Shown: piece by piece, positions 29,574 to 38,137 of the stretch
Numbering within the stretch: the first letter of the stretch is position 1
Layout of the letters: each line of letters begins with the position of its first letter
NCBI RefSeq assembly: GCF_028693495.1
Contig: NZ_JAQUVG010000010.1
Span: forward strand, 1-53,929
Length of the DNA stretch: 53,929 bases
From: Zoogloea sp.
GTDB taxonomy: Bacteria; Pseudomonadota; Gammaproteobacteria; Burkholderiales; Rhodocyclaceae
Direction: 5' to 3'
Position numbers and translations under genes: made by a program
Notes under the pieces: generated by a model
What the model saw: the letters and a program-made list of their open reading frames with translations, nothing else
Database searches by the model: none
What the model was told of the DNA's origin: nothing

Positions 29574-30031
29574 GGGGTCACCGGCTGGAACAGCCAGTCC
29601 CGATGGCGCAGCGGGCCGGCGGGGGCCACCACCCAGGGAGGAAGTCCCGCGCTCTGCAGGGCGGGAGCAGCGGAGCGGCTGCGCAGGCCCACGATGTATC
29701 CCTCACGGCGCTCCAGCACCCAGTCGGCCGCTCCGGTCACGGGGTCCCGGTAGAGACGGCGCAGATGACGCCGGGGAAAGGGGAAACGCGGATCCTCCAG
29801 GAGCTCTTCGAGGCGCCGCGGTCCGGGCACCGTCTCCCCGGGTACGGCGCTGCGGTAGCTGGCCAGGGCGCGGGCAAACTCCCCCCCCACGAACAGCAAC
29901 TCCGTCTCCCGCTCCTTGCGGGCCGCAGTGGACCAGAGCGTACCGAAGTGGGCCAGACCGAACCCCATGGCCGCCACCACAAACAAGGTGAGCAGGTAGC
30001 TTGCGCCCCGCTGGCGCCCGCCAACTCTCAT
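29570..30031 (-). CDS. Pilin-like protein of the secretion operon
   Basis: 153 residues with an N-terminal hydrophobic helix right after a short basic leader (RQRGASYLLTLFVVAAMGFGLAHFG), resembling a pseudopilin helix but without the G-F-x-x-x-E signature, so it may not be processed by prepilin peptidase. The soluble part (RRHLRRLYRDPVTGAADWVL) resembles type II secretion minor components seen next to GspG-like pairs. GGGGGAG precedes ATG 30031, and it overlaps the next gene by 4 bases. Confidence 0.75.
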   Translation of the reverse strand: MRVGGRQRGASYLLTLFVVAAMGFGLAHFGTLWSTAARKERETELLFVGGEFARALASYRSAVPGETVPGPRRLEELLEDPRFPFPRRHLRRLYRDPVTGAADWVLERREGYIVGLRSRSAAPALQSAGLPPWVVAPAGPLRHRDWLFQPVTP

Positions 30032-30408
30032 AACTCCCCCAGGGGCTGACCGTCGCGGGCCGTACCGGGCGCAGCGCTGCGCAGATCCCAGACGCCCTCG
30101 CTGCGCCCGTCCGGAGGCGCCAGCAGGGTCCACCCATCCCGGCGCTCCAGTACCGGATCCACCGGCAGGCTACGCAGGTAGCGGGCCGAGACCAGTTCGT
30201 CCAGATCCCGGGGGTAACGGCCGGTATCCCCGTAAAACCGATCGATGGCATCCCGGGTCACCGCCAGGGTTTCCCGCAGGGCGGCCTCGCGGGCCCGCTC
30301 CAGGTGGACGAAGTAACGGGGCGCGGCGATGGACAGCAGCAGGGCCACAATGGCCATCACCACCAGCAGTTCGAGCAGGGTAAACCCCCGGCAGGGACGA
30401 CGGGTCAT
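30028..30408 (-). CDS. GspG-like pseudopilin (third)
   Basis: 126 residues with a class III signal: basic leader RRPCRG then FTLLELLVVMAIVALLLSIAAP, with Glu at +5. The body has YFVHLERAREAALRETLAVTRDAIDRFYGDTGRYPRDLDELV and LPVDPVLERRDGW, the GspG/PulG layout. ATG 30408 shares a base with the stop of the previous gene (TGATG); AGGAG lies just upstream. A GTG two codons earlier is possible. Confidence 0.88.
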   Translation of the reverse strand: MTRRPCRGFTLLELLVVMAIVALLLSIAAPRYFVHLERAREAALRETLAVTRDAIDRFYGDTGRYPRDLDELVSARYLRSLPVDPVLERRDGWTLLAPPDGRSEGVWDLRSAAPGTARDGQPLGEL

Positions 30409-30878
30409 CACCACTCCTGGTAGGGAACCCCGTTGAGCCCCCGCCCCGGGGCCCGGGAATGCACATCGAAGACATCTGCGCCGGCCCGGGGGGCATCCGG
30501 CGGACTGGCATAGCTGCGCAGGCCCCAGGTATCCACCGGATCGATCTCCGGATCGGTGACGAAAGGGTCCCGGGGAATCCGGCGCAGCAGGTAGATCCGG
30601 CGCCCATCCGCCGAACGGGCATCTGGCACCCCATGCACCAGTTCGGCCAGGCGAGGCGGATAGCCGCTGCCATCCGCGGCCCGGGCAATCCGCCCTTCGT
30701 CGGCCAGGCGCTTGTAGTCGTCGATGGCCCCCCGGATCTGCCGCAGGGCAAGGCGCAGCTCGCTCTCCCGGGCGCGCTGGGCGGTCAGCTCCGCCACGGG
30801 CACGGCCATCGCGGCAAGCACGGCCACCACCGCCACGGTGACGACCATCTCAATCAGGGTGAAGCCCCGCATGCCCAT
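30408..30878 (-). CDS. GspG-like pseudopilin (second)
   Basis: 156 residues. Very short leader MGMRG then FTLIEMVVTVAVVAVLAAMAVP with Glu +5. The body reads RESELRLALRQIRGAIDDYKRLADEG and IPRDPFVTDPEIDPVDTWGLRSY, like GspG family proteins with a longer loop. It follows the secretin by 3 bases. Forms part of a cluster of three prepilin-like genes at the 3' end of the operon, likely minor pseudopilins. Confidence 0.88.
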   Translation of the reverse strand: MGMRGFTLIEMVVTVAVVAVLAAMAVPVAELTAQRARESELRLALRQIRGAIDDYKRLADEGRIARAADGSGYPPRLAELVHGVPDARSADGRRIYLLRRIPRDPFVTDPEIDPVDTWGLRSYASPPDAPRAGADVFDVHSRAPGRGLNGVPYQEW

Positions 30879-30881
30879 GGC

Positions 30882-33158
30882 TCAGGGAACGATCTGCAGG
30901 TGGACCGGCGCCGGCAGCAGCGGGGACACGGGCTGCCCTCCCAGACGGACCTGAGCCGACAGCACACTGAACGGCGCTTCACCCGCAGCCCCCGGGCGGG
31001 CCCGGAAGCGGGCCGTCAGGACCCCCGAATCCCCAGCCGGCAGGCGCAGGGCCAGGGCATCCCCCCCTTCCCCCGGCTGATCCAGCGGTTCCACCTGACG
31101 GGTATCGTAAGCCAGCAGCACAGGCCCACCCTCGCCTGCCGGACCGGACAGGCGCAGGGTCACCGCGAAGGGCTCGCCGGGCGCCACCCGCTCCGGAGTG
31201 CTCAGCTCCAGGGCGGGCGGCGCAAGCTCTCCGCCCGGGGCTGGGGCTGGGGCTGGGGCTGGCGCCGCCGGCCCGCCTGCGCCCGCCAGGGCTAGCACCC
31301 GCCCTCCCCCTCCTGCCCCCAGGGGCACCGCGGCCGCCCCAGCCGATCCGAGCAGCAGGGGCATGGCCCCCACCGCGCCCTCCGTGCCGGCGGGCTGGGT
31401 GGCACTGGCCAGGCTCGGCTGCACCACGTTCCGGACCACCCGCGGCGTGATCAGCAGAACGATCTCGGTCTTGTTCTCCACATCCTTCTGACTGCTGAAA
31501 AGCCGTCCCAGACCGGGCATCGACCCCAGCCCCGGGAGGCGGTTGGCAGAGCTGCGCTCCTCGTCGCTGATCAGCCCTGCCAGCACCTGGGTCTCCCCGT
31601 CCTTGAGGCGCAGGGAGGTGGCCGCGCTGCGGGTGCCCACCTGATAGGCCAGGGAGCTGGAGGGACCCAGCACCTCCTTGACGATGCTGCTGACCTCCAG
31701 ATTGACCTTGATGGCCACCTCCTCGTCCAGATGCACCGAGGGCTCCACCTCAAGCTTGAGGCCCACGTCCAGGTAATTCACCGAGGCGGACACCCCCACG
31801 TTGGCGGTGGAGGTGGTGGTGAACACCGGCAGCTTCTCGCCGATATGGATGCGCGCCTTGTCCCGGTTGCGTACCCGGATGCGGGGGTTGGCCAGCAGGT
31901 TGGCGCTTCCATCCTGATCCTTGAGGTTGAGGAGCAGGCCTGGATTGGCCACGTAGGGCAGCATTGCCCCGGTCTCCCGCAGGTTGATGTTGCCCGGCAG
32001 CAGCTGCCCCCCCAGGTTCTGGCTGATGGTGGTCCCGGTGGTGGTGGTCACCGCGCTGGTGGTGGTGGGCTGCAGCAGGCCATACCCCACCTGATCGGGG
32101 AAACGCAGGCCCAGCTCCAGCAGCTTGTTGCGGCTGATCTCCATGACCTCCACCTCCAGCATCACCTCCGGCTCGGCCAGGTCGAGCCCTGCGATCAGGC
32201 GCTCGGCCAGGCGCACCGCCTCCGGAGTGTCCTTCATCACCAGCAGGTTGAGCTTTTCCTCCACGAAGAGGTCCTTGGTCTTGACCATCTGCTTGATCAT
32301 CGCCATTGCCTGCCGGGGGTCGGCATTGGCGAGGTAGAAGCTGCGGGTCACCAGCTCCTGGTAGTCCTTCTGCTTGGCCGGGGTATTGGGATAGACCAGT
32401 ACCGAGTTCTCGTTGAGGAGCTTGCGCTCGAGCTGCTGGGTCAGGAGCAGCAGGCGGAGCACCTCATCGATGGGGCTCTTGCGCACGAACAGGGAGACCT
32501 TGGCCTCCGGGCGCACATCCTTGTCGAGCACGAAATTCAGCCCCGACTCCCGGGCCAGCACCTCCAGCACGCTGCGCAGGGGGGCATCCCGGAACTCCAG
32601 GGTCACTACCCGGGCCAGGGGACCGCGGAGGGCCTGGGGCAAGGGATCCCGGGCTGCCGCCTGCTCCTCCAGCTGGCGTATCACGGCGCGGGCCACGGGA
32701 TGGGCCGGATCCCCCGCGAGGACGCTGCGCGCGGCCGCTTCCGCGCCGACCCTGTCCCCCCGGGCCAGCGCCTGCCCGGCGGCCTGGGCCTGCTGCTGAC
32801 GGCGGCGCTGGGCCTCCACCTGGGCCAGACCCGCCACGACCCGGGGGTGACGGGGGTCGAACTGGCGGGCCAGGGTCAATGCCGCCTCGGCTTCATCGAA
32901 CCGGCCGGCGCTGCGGGCCTGGTCGGCCAGGGCCAGCTGACGAAGGGTCAGCCCGTCCCGTTGACGCAGCCAGTAGCTGCGCAGCTCCAGGTTGCGCGGA
33001 TCGGCCTCCACCCGCGCCTGGAGATCCCGCAGGGCGGCCTCCGCCGCGCCGTTGGCAAAGGCCTTGCGGCTCTCCTCCAGGGCCGGATTCGCGGCACAGG
33101 CCGCCAACAGCAGGAAACACAGGGAAAGGAGGAGGCGGGCAATCAGGGAAGCGCTCAT
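30882..33158 (-). CDS. gspD: Secretin (GspD/PilQ type) with TPR N-terminus and cohesin-like C-terminus
   Basis: Outer-membrane secretion pore, 758 residues. Lipoprotein signal (LCFLLLAACAAN), then TPR-like repeats (~25-160; LALADQARSAGRFDEAEAALTLARQ), N0/N1 domains (LEFRDAPLRSVLEVLARESGLNFVLDKDV), and the secretin core (VMLEVEVMEI, LKLEVEPSVHLDEEVAIKV, VLAGLISDEERSS, LPGLGSMPGLGRLF, TEIVLLITPRVV). After a PAPAPAPAP linker comes a ~110-residue domain (ALELSTPERVAPGEPFAVTL...) of cohesin-like appearance. The combination of TPR and cohesin-like parts departs from classic GspD. It overlaps the PilP-like gene by 4 bases. Confidence 0.9.
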   Translation of the reverse strand: MSASLIARLLLSLCFLLLAACAANPALEESRKAFANGAAEAALRDLQARVEADPRNLELRSYWLRQRDGLTLRQLALADQARSAGRFDEAEAALTLARQFDPRHPRVVAGLAQVEAQRRRQQQAQAAGQALARGDRVGAEAAARSVLAGDPAHPVARAVIRQLEEQAAARDPLPQALRGPLARVVTLEFRDAPLRSVLEVLARESGLNFVLDKDVRPEAKVSLFVRKSPIDEVLRLLLLTQQLERKLLNENSVLVYPNTPAKQKDYQELVTRSFYLANADPRQAMAMIKQMVKTKDLFVEEKLNLLVMKDTPEAVRLAERLIAGLDLAEPEVMLEVEVMEISRNKLLELGLRFPDQVGYGLLQPTTTSAVTTTTGTTISQNLGGQLLPGNINLRETGAMLPYVANPGLLLNLKDQDGSANLLANPRIRVRNRDKARIHIGEKLPVFTTTSTANVGVSASVNYLDVGLKLEVEPSVHLDEEVAIKVNLEVSSIVKEVLGPSSSLAYQVGTRSAATSLRLKDGETQVLAGLISDEERSSANRLPGLGSMPGLGRLFSSQKDVENKTEIVLLITPRVVRNVVQPSLASATQPAGTEGAVGAMPLLLGSAGAAAVPLGAGGGGRVLALAGAGGPAAPAPAPAPAPGGELAPPALELSTPERVAPGEPFAVTLRLSGPAGEGGPVLLAYDTRQVEPLDQPGEGGDALALRLPAGDSGVLTARFRARPGAAGEAPFSVLSAQVRLGGQPVSPLLPAPVHLQIVP
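31237..31260. repeat. Four tandem GGGGCT hexamers in the secretin gene
   Basis: Perfect (GGGGCT)x4 on the plus strand encodes the Ala-Pro linker before the cohesin-like domain on the minus strand. The unit is a multiple of three, so copy-number change would alter linker length without frameshift. Confidence 0.8.
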
Positions 33159-33640
33159 GGGATGGCCCCAGTCAGGAGGCTCTGGGTCTGGTTGAGGGGC
33201 AGATACACAAAATCGATGCGGCTACGGCTGACCGCCACCACCCGGTAGCGGCCCTCCACAAGGTCACCGGCCCGCACCGCACGCAGGTGACCGCCCTCCA
33301 CCAGAAACGCCGCCGGCGGGCCACCGTCCTCGAGCATCCCGCCATAGCGGAACGGCAAGGGCGGGGCGCTGGGGGGCTGCGCCGGCGGGGGCGGAGGGGG
33401 TTCCGGCTGGAAGCTGCGCTCGGCAAACAGGTTGGCGGGCGGGTCGGTGGGCGCGCCGTACCCGAGCCGCTCGACCCGCGCCAGTCCGGTCAGATCCACC
33501 GCAACCGGACCGGGCGTTCGAGGGGCGGCCCGCCCGGGGACAGGCGCGATCACCTCATCCCCGGCATCCAGTCCCGCCACCCACCCGGCGGCCCCCAGGC
33601 TGGCCGCCAGGGCGAGGAGCAACAGGTGCGAACGTTTCAT
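33155..33640 (-). CDS. PilP/GspC-like periplasmic assembly protein
   Basis: 161 residues: short cytoplasmic start, one membrane helix (SHLLLLALAASLGAAGWVAGL), a proline-rich linker (PEPPPPPPAQPPSAPP) and a small C-terminal domain RYGGMLEDGGPPAAFLVEGGHL...VEGRYRVVAVSRSRIDFVYLPLNQTQSL, matching the homology region that GspC and PilP use to contact the secretin. ATG 33640 (MKRSHLL) is the sensible start. Overlaps the secretin gene by 4 bases and the PilO-like gene by 4 bases. Confidence 0.78.
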   Translation of the reverse strand: MKRSHLLLLALAASLGAAGWVAGLDAGDEVIAPVPGRAAPRTPGPVAVDLTGLARVERLGYGAPTDPPANLFAERSFQPEPPPPPPAQPPSAPPLPFRYGGMLEDGGPPAAFLVEGGHLRAVRAGDLVEGRYRVVAVSRSRIDFVYLPLNQTQSLLTGAIP

Positions 33641-34188
33641 TCCGCTCTCCGCAGGTAAAGCACCAGCCGCACCCGGCCTTCCACGTCGCCCGCCTCGATG
33701 CTCCCCCGGCGTACCTGAAGGCTGTCCACCGCCAGTTCCGGCATGGCTGCCAGCAGATCGGCCAGCCACAGGCGTATCGCCGGGTAAGCGCCCCGCAGGG
33801 GCAGCTCCAGTGTCACCTGCTCCAGCGGACTGCCCGCCAGGGGCGACGCCCGGTAGTCGGCCTTGTCCACCAACACCCCCCGGACCAGCGCATGGCCATG
33901 GAGGCGTACCAGCAGGTCCGGCAACTCAGCAGCGGCGGGGAATCCCTGCAGGAAGGTCTCCAGCCGGTCCCGGGGGGTGGTCTCCGGAGGCGTGGCCCGA
34001 CGCAGCTGTCGGGACAGCTGGCGGGCCTGCTGACGCAGGGACTCCGCCTCCCCGGCGAGCAAACGGTTGCCGCCCAGATCGAAAGACAGGGCAAAGCCGC
34101 CCAGGGCCAGCCCCACCACGCCGGCCCAACCCGCCCGGCGCACGGTGACCCGGAGCCCGTCCAGCCACGCCTGCCATGAATCCATCAT
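33637..34188 (-). CDS. PilO/GspM-like assembly protein
   Basis: 183 residues: N-terminal helix (AGWAGVVGLALGGFALSF), a coiled-coil stretch (ESLRQQARQLSRQLRRA, ~49-65) and a ferredoxin-like periplasmic domain (VTLELPLRGAYPAIRLWLADLLAAMPELAVDSLQVRR). This order is typical of PilO and GspM, which form an inner-membrane platform with PilN/GspL. It overlaps both neighbours by 4 bases in a tightly coupled operon. Confidence 0.75.
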   Translation of the reverse strand: MMDSWQAWLDGLRVTVRRAGWAGVVGLALGGFALSFDLGGNRLLAGEAESLRQQARQLSRQLRRATPPETTPRDRLETFLQGFPAAAELPDLLVRLHGHALVRGVLVDKADYRASPLAGSPLEQVTLELPLRGAYPAIRLWLADLLAAMPELAVDSLQVRRGSIEAGDVEGRVRLVLYLRRAE

Positions 34189-34727
34189 GACGGCACCGGC
34201 CAGCGGGCGTGCAGGCTGAACCCCACCACCGGCACGCTCCCCTCCGTGCGAAAGGCATAGCTGACGAGCCTGACGCCGGCCAGAGGTCCAGCGTTTTCCA
34301 GACGCCGGACGAGGGCAAAGACCTCGGGCAGGTTGCGGGCCTCGCCCGTAATCCGTACCTGCCCCCTGGCCCCGTCCAGATCCACCTCCAGGATGGCCAC
34401 ACCCGGGTCATCCGCAGCCCGGGCCAGATGATCGAGAACGACGGGCCAGGGCCGTCCCAGGGCAGAGGCCAGGGCCAGGGCCGGACGGGCTTCCGTATCG
34501 CTCACCGCAACCTGGGCCCGACTTGCCGGACGCAGGTCCGCCTGCCGGCGCAGGCGTGCAAGGGCCCGCTCCTCCTCCGCGCGCTGGGTTTCCAGGGTGT
34601 CGTATTCATGAAGAACGCCCGCCACGGCCAGCAGGCCGAAGACCAGCAGCCCCCATCCCGGCACACTGGGCCAACGGCGGCGGCCGGAAAAATCGATGGC
34701 CAGGGGCGGTGGGACACGCCAGCTCAT
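34185..34727 (-). CDS. PilN-like assembly protein
   Basis: 180 residues: cytoplasmic start with IDFSGRRRW, one membrane helix (GWGLLVFGLLAVAGVL), a coiled coil (ETQRAEEERALARLRRQADL) and a periplasmic domain (VAILEVDLDGARGQVRITGEARNLPEVFALVRRLE) as in PilN and the periplasmic half of GspL. It follows a PilM-like protein with a 4-base overlap. PilM and PilN separate genes, instead of a fused GspL, is the pilus-like arrangement. Confidence 0.75.
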   Translation of the reverse strand: MSWRVPPPLAIDFSGRRRWPSVPGWGLLVFGLLAVAGVLHEYDTLETQRAEEERALARLRRQADLRPASRAQVAVSDTEARPALALASALGRPWPVVLDHLARAADDPGVAILEVDLDGARGQVRITGEARNLPEVFALVRRLENAGPLAGVRLVSYAFRTEGSVPVVGFSLHARWPVPS

Positions 34728-35446
34728 GGATGTGGCCTCTCCACCCAGGACCAGCCGGCAGGCAGATCCCCGACGGGCACCGCCTCCAGCGCATCCAGGT
34801 ACAGGGAGGCCTGCTCCGGCCGGCCGCCGTCCGGCAGGGTCGCCAGCAACCCCGCCAGCCCCTCACTGACGACGCACCCCCAATTCCGCTCACCTGAAGC
34901 GGCTACCGGCTGGCTGCGCACCGCCTGCCACAGGCCTCCCTTCCAGAGGCCGATGGTCAGCCGTCCAGCCTCCAGACGGGCCAGCGCCCCATCCCCCCGG
35001 CACCATCCCGCCAGCCGGTTGTAGGCATGGACAAAGGCCGGCTCGGCCTGGATGACGCTCACCCGGCGGTCACGGGCCCAGGACATCAGCGCCTCCGCCA
35101 GCGCCGCTGGCAGGGCGGCAGCGAGACACACCTTCCCCCGGCTGTCCTCATCCCTCCGGATGATCCAGGGCCCCGGCCCGAAGACCGTCGTGAAGCGGTG
35201 CTCGACGAAGGCCTGCCGCTCTCTCCCGTACACACCCTCCGGCCAGACCAGACGCAGGTAACGGGCGTGATGATCGGCCACCGTCACCCTCAGGCGCGCG
35301 CCACGGGGCAACCCGGGGACGGCGGCCAGACTGGCCGGCCACGCCTCCGCCAGGGGCAGCCGCAGCACGGCCTGCGCCGGCCTTGCCAGGGCAATCCCGT
35401 CTCCTCCCAGATGGAGGGAAACCTGCTCAGGCCACAAAAGTGACAC
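34724..35446 (-). CDS. PilM-like cytoplasmic protein (GspL cytoplasmic half)
   Basis: 240 residues without a membrane helix. Features are an actin-like fold pattern reminiscent of PilM/GspL (RYLRLVWPEGVYGRERQAFVEHRFTTVFG; LEAGRLTIGLWKGGLWQAVRS). Divergent: clear nucleotide-binding motifs are not obvious. The role is inferred largely from its place between the GspE ATPase and the PilN-like gene, where PilM normally lies. Overlaps the ATPase gene by 20 bases. Confidence 0.65.
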   Translation of the reverse strand: MSLLWPEQVSLHLGGDGIALARPAQAVLRLPLAEAWPASLAAVPGLPRGARLRVTVADHHARYLRLVWPEGVYGRERQAFVEHRFTTVFGPGPWIIRRDEDSRGKVCLAAALPAALAEALMSWARDRRVSVIQAEPAFVHAYNRLAGWCRGDGALARLEAGRLTIGLWKGGLWQAVRSQPVAASGERNWGCVVSEGLAGLLATLPDGGRPEQASLYLDALEAVPVGDLPAGWSWVERPHP

Positions 35447-36947
35447 GGTTCAGCTCCTGCAGGGTGGTTCGTCCGCAGCACACCAGCGCCAGCCCCGCCT
35501 CCCGCAGACTGGCAAAGGCCTGCCGTCGGGCAGCCTCCTTCAACTGCCGCAAGGGCGCCCGGCCAACGATCAGGTCCCGCAGCTCGTCGTCCAGGACCAG
35601 CACCTCGGCAATCGCCTGACGTCCCCGGTAGCCGCTGCCCCGGCACTGACCGCAACCGCTGCCCGCCTGCAGCCGCCAGCCGGACACCATCCCGGCCGCC
35701 AGACCGGAGGCCGCCAGCAGCGCTGCGTCCGGGATCACCGGCCCGGCACAGGCCAGACAATTGACCCGCATCAGCCGCTGGGCCACCACGCCGTTGAGGG
35801 CCGCCACCAGGTTGTAGGGATCGATCCCCATGTGCATGAAGCGGCCGATCACGTCGAAGGCATTGTTGGCATGGACGGTGGTGAACACCAGGTGGCCGGT
35901 CAGGGCCGCCTGAATGGCGATCTCGGCCGTTTCCGGGTCGCGGATCTCGCCGACCATGATCTTGTCCGGATCGTGGCGCAGGATCGAACGCAGCCCACGG
36001 GCAAAGCCCAGGCCCTTCTTTTCATTGACCGGAATCTGCAGGACGCCGGGGAGCTGGTACTCCACCGGATCCTCGATGGTGACGATCTTTTCCTGCCCCG
36101 TCTGGGTTTCGGAAAGCAGGGCATACAGGCTGGTGGTCTTGCCCGAACCGGTGGGTCCGGTCACCAGCACCATGCCATAGGGCTCCGCCGCCAAGCGGCG
36201 CAGGGTCGTCCGGGTGGCAGGATCGAACCCGAGGGTTTCCAGGGAAAGGCCGCTCATTTCCCGGGTGAGGTGCTCCTTGTCGAGCAGCCGCAGCACCGCA
36301 TCTTCCCCATGAATGCTGGGCATGATGGAGACCCGGAAGTCGATCGCCCGCCCGCCCGCCTGCACCTTGAAACGGCCATCCTGGGGAACCCGCCGCTCGG
36401 CGATGTCGAGTTCGGCCATCACCTTGAGGCGGGAAATGGCCTGCTCCGCCAGGGTGCTGCCGTTCATGCCCCCGGCCCGGCTCAGCACGCCATCCACCCG
36501 ATACTTGATGACCAGCCCGCCCGGCTGGGACTCCAGGTGGATGTCGCTCGCCCCCTGGCGCACCGCATCGAAGAGGGTGGCGTTGACCAGCTTCACCACC
36601 GGGCTGGCATCCTCGGCGATGCTGCGCAGGGACAGGTCCGCCTCGATACCGTCGGGGATCTCCGGCACGGAGGCCTGATCCAGGATCTGCCGGCGCTCCC
36701 CATGGCGGGCCAGGCAGGCCGCCAGATCATCCCGGTCCACCCGGCACAGCCCATGGGGCTCGGCAAGCCGGGCCCCCAGGCCGTCCAGCAGGTCCGCGTC
36801 GCCCGGATGGACCAGCGCCAGAATCAACCCGCCTCCTGGGTCCCGTGCCAGCAGCGCCTCCCGGCGCAGGGCCTCCTCGAAGGAAAACAGGGCAAAATCG
36901 GGGGCCAGGGCAAACAGCTCCGCCGCCGACAGGGAAGGCAGACTCAC
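35427..36947 (-). CDS. gspE: Secretion ATPase GspE/PilB type
   Basis: Hexameric ATPase that powers pseudopilus assembly. Walker A GPTGSGKTTSLYALL, Asp box and Walker B (KIMVGEIRDPETAEIAIQAALTGHLV), His box (FTTVHANNAFDVIGRF) and a four-cysteine zinc motif (CLAC...CGQC) are all intact. The N-terminal domain is short (SLPSLSAAELFALAPDF...). Start GTG 36947 overlaps the stop of the gspF gene (GTGA); the open frame continues to 37535 but only as a shadow. 506 residues, normal. Confidence 0.93.
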   Translation of the reverse strand: MSLPSLSAAELFALAPDFALFSFEEALRREALLARDPGGGLILALVHPGDADLLDGLGARLAEPHGLCRVDRDDLAACLARHGERRQILDQASVPEIPDGIEADLSLRSIAEDASPVVKLVNATLFDAVRQGASDIHLESQPGGLVIKYRVDGVLSRAGGMNGSTLAEQAISRLKVMAELDIAERRVPQDGRFKVQAGGRAIDFRVSIMPSIHGEDAVLRLLDKEHLTREMSGLSLETLGFDPATRTTLRRLAAEPYGMVLVTGPTGSGKTTSLYALLSETQTGQEKIVTIEDPVEYQLPGVLQIPVNEKKGLGFARGLRSILRHDPDKIMVGEIRDPETAEIAIQAALTGHLVFTTVHANNAFDVIGRFMHMGIDPYNLVAALNGVVAQRLMRVNCLACAGPVIPDAALLAASGLAAGMVSGWRLQAGSGCGQCRGSGYRGRQAIAEVLVLDDELRDLIVGRAPLRQLKEAARRQAFASLREAGLALVCCGRTTLQELNRVTFVA

Positions 36948-38128
36948 TGGATGCTCTCCGCCACCTGGAAGATGGGCAGGTAGAGCATCACCAGCACCAG
37001 CCCCACCAGCACCGCAATCACCAGCATCAGCAACGGCCCTGCCAGGCGGGTCAGGATCTCCAGCCAGCGGGCGTTGTCCTCCTCGTGGAACTCGGCGGCC
37101 CGCTCCAGCATCTCCCCCAGGTTGCCCGCCCGCTCGCCCACGGCGAGCATGCGCAGGGCCACCGGCGTCGCCAGGCCATGGGCCTGGAGGGACGCCGCAA
37201 AGCCCTGCCCTTCCCGGATTCGTCCGACGGCCGCCACCAGGCCCGGCCGCAGCGCCTCGGACAGCAGGCCAGAGACCATGCCCAGGGAAGGCACCGCAGG
37301 AATCCCCCCCCGCAGCAACATGCCCAGGGTGCGGTAGAAACGGGCCAGCTCGAAAACCCGGAGACGGGCCCCCACACGCGGCAGGCGCCAGACCAGCGCC
37401 GCCCCCGCGCGGCGGAGCTCCGGCCGCGTCAGCACCAGCCCGGCGCCCACGAGGGCCGTGACCAGACTGGCCACCACGAAACTGCCGTGGCTGGCCATCA
37501 GCTGCCCCCAGCCGAGCAGCAGCCGGGACATCCACGGCAACTCCCCACCCACCGTCTCGAACACCTGGGCAAAGCGCGGCACCACGAAGAGCAGCAGGAA
37601 CAGCATGACCGCAGCGCCCACCAGCAACAGCAGGGCAGGATAGACGGCAGCGGACACCAGCTTGCTGCGCACCCCCTCCAGCTGGCGCTGGTAGTCGATG
37701 TAGCGGGCCAGGGCCGGCCCCAGGTCACTGGTCCGCTCGGCCGCCCGCAGGGTCGCCACGTAAAGGGGCGGAAAGCAGTTCGGCCACGCCGCCAGGGCAT
37801 CGGAGAGGGTCCGCCCCTCCCGCAGGCCGCCAAGCAAGGCCTGCAGGACCGCCCGGACCGGCGGACGGAGCTCCTTCTCGGCCAGGGCCGCCAGGGCCTC
37901 GGCCAGGGGGATCCCGGCCCGCAACAGGGCCAGCAGCTCCTGATTGAAGAGCAGCAGGGGAAAACGCAGCGCCCGGGGCGCCCCTCCCCCATGGGCCGTC
38001 ACCGACAGTACCGCCAGCCCATGGGCCAGGGCCTGCTCCCGGGCCGCCGCGGCGTCGATGGCGTGTACATCCAGCTCCTGAACGACGGAACCGGCCCCCA
38101 GGGCCCGCACCCGGAATCGCATGCTCAT
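36944..38128 (-). CDS. gspF: Inner-membrane platform protein GspF
   Basis: 394 residues with two homologous T2SSF domains, each of cytoplasmic helices followed by membrane helices: LLFNQELLALLRAGIPLAEALAAL, then SAAVYPALLLLVGAAVMLFLLLFVVPRF; and FELARFYRTLGMLLRGGIPAVPSL, then LEILTRLAGPLLMLVIAVLVGLVLVMLYLPIF. It recruits the ATPase and moves pilin subunits. Nine bases downstream of gspG and overlapping gspE. Confidence 0.93.
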   Translation of the reverse strand: MSMRFRVRALGAGSVVQELDVHAIDAAAAREQALAHGLAVLSVTAHGGGAPRALRFPLLLFNQELLALLRAGIPLAEALAALAEKELRPPVRAVLQALLGGLREGRTLSDALAAWPNCFPPLYVATLRAAERTSDLGPALARYIDYQRQLEGVRSKLVSAAVYPALLLLVGAAVMLFLLLFVVPRFAQVFETVGGELPWMSRLLLGWGQLMASHGSFVVASLVTALVGAGLVLTRPELRRAGAALVWRLPRVGARLRVFELARFYRTLGMLLRGGIPAVPSLGMVSGLLSEALRPGLVAAVGRIREGQGFAASLQAHGLATPVALRMLAVGERAGNLGEMLERAAEFHEEDNARWLEILTRLAGPLLMLVIAVLVGLVLVMLYLPIFQVAESIQ

Positions 38129-38137
38129 GGGAAGGGC

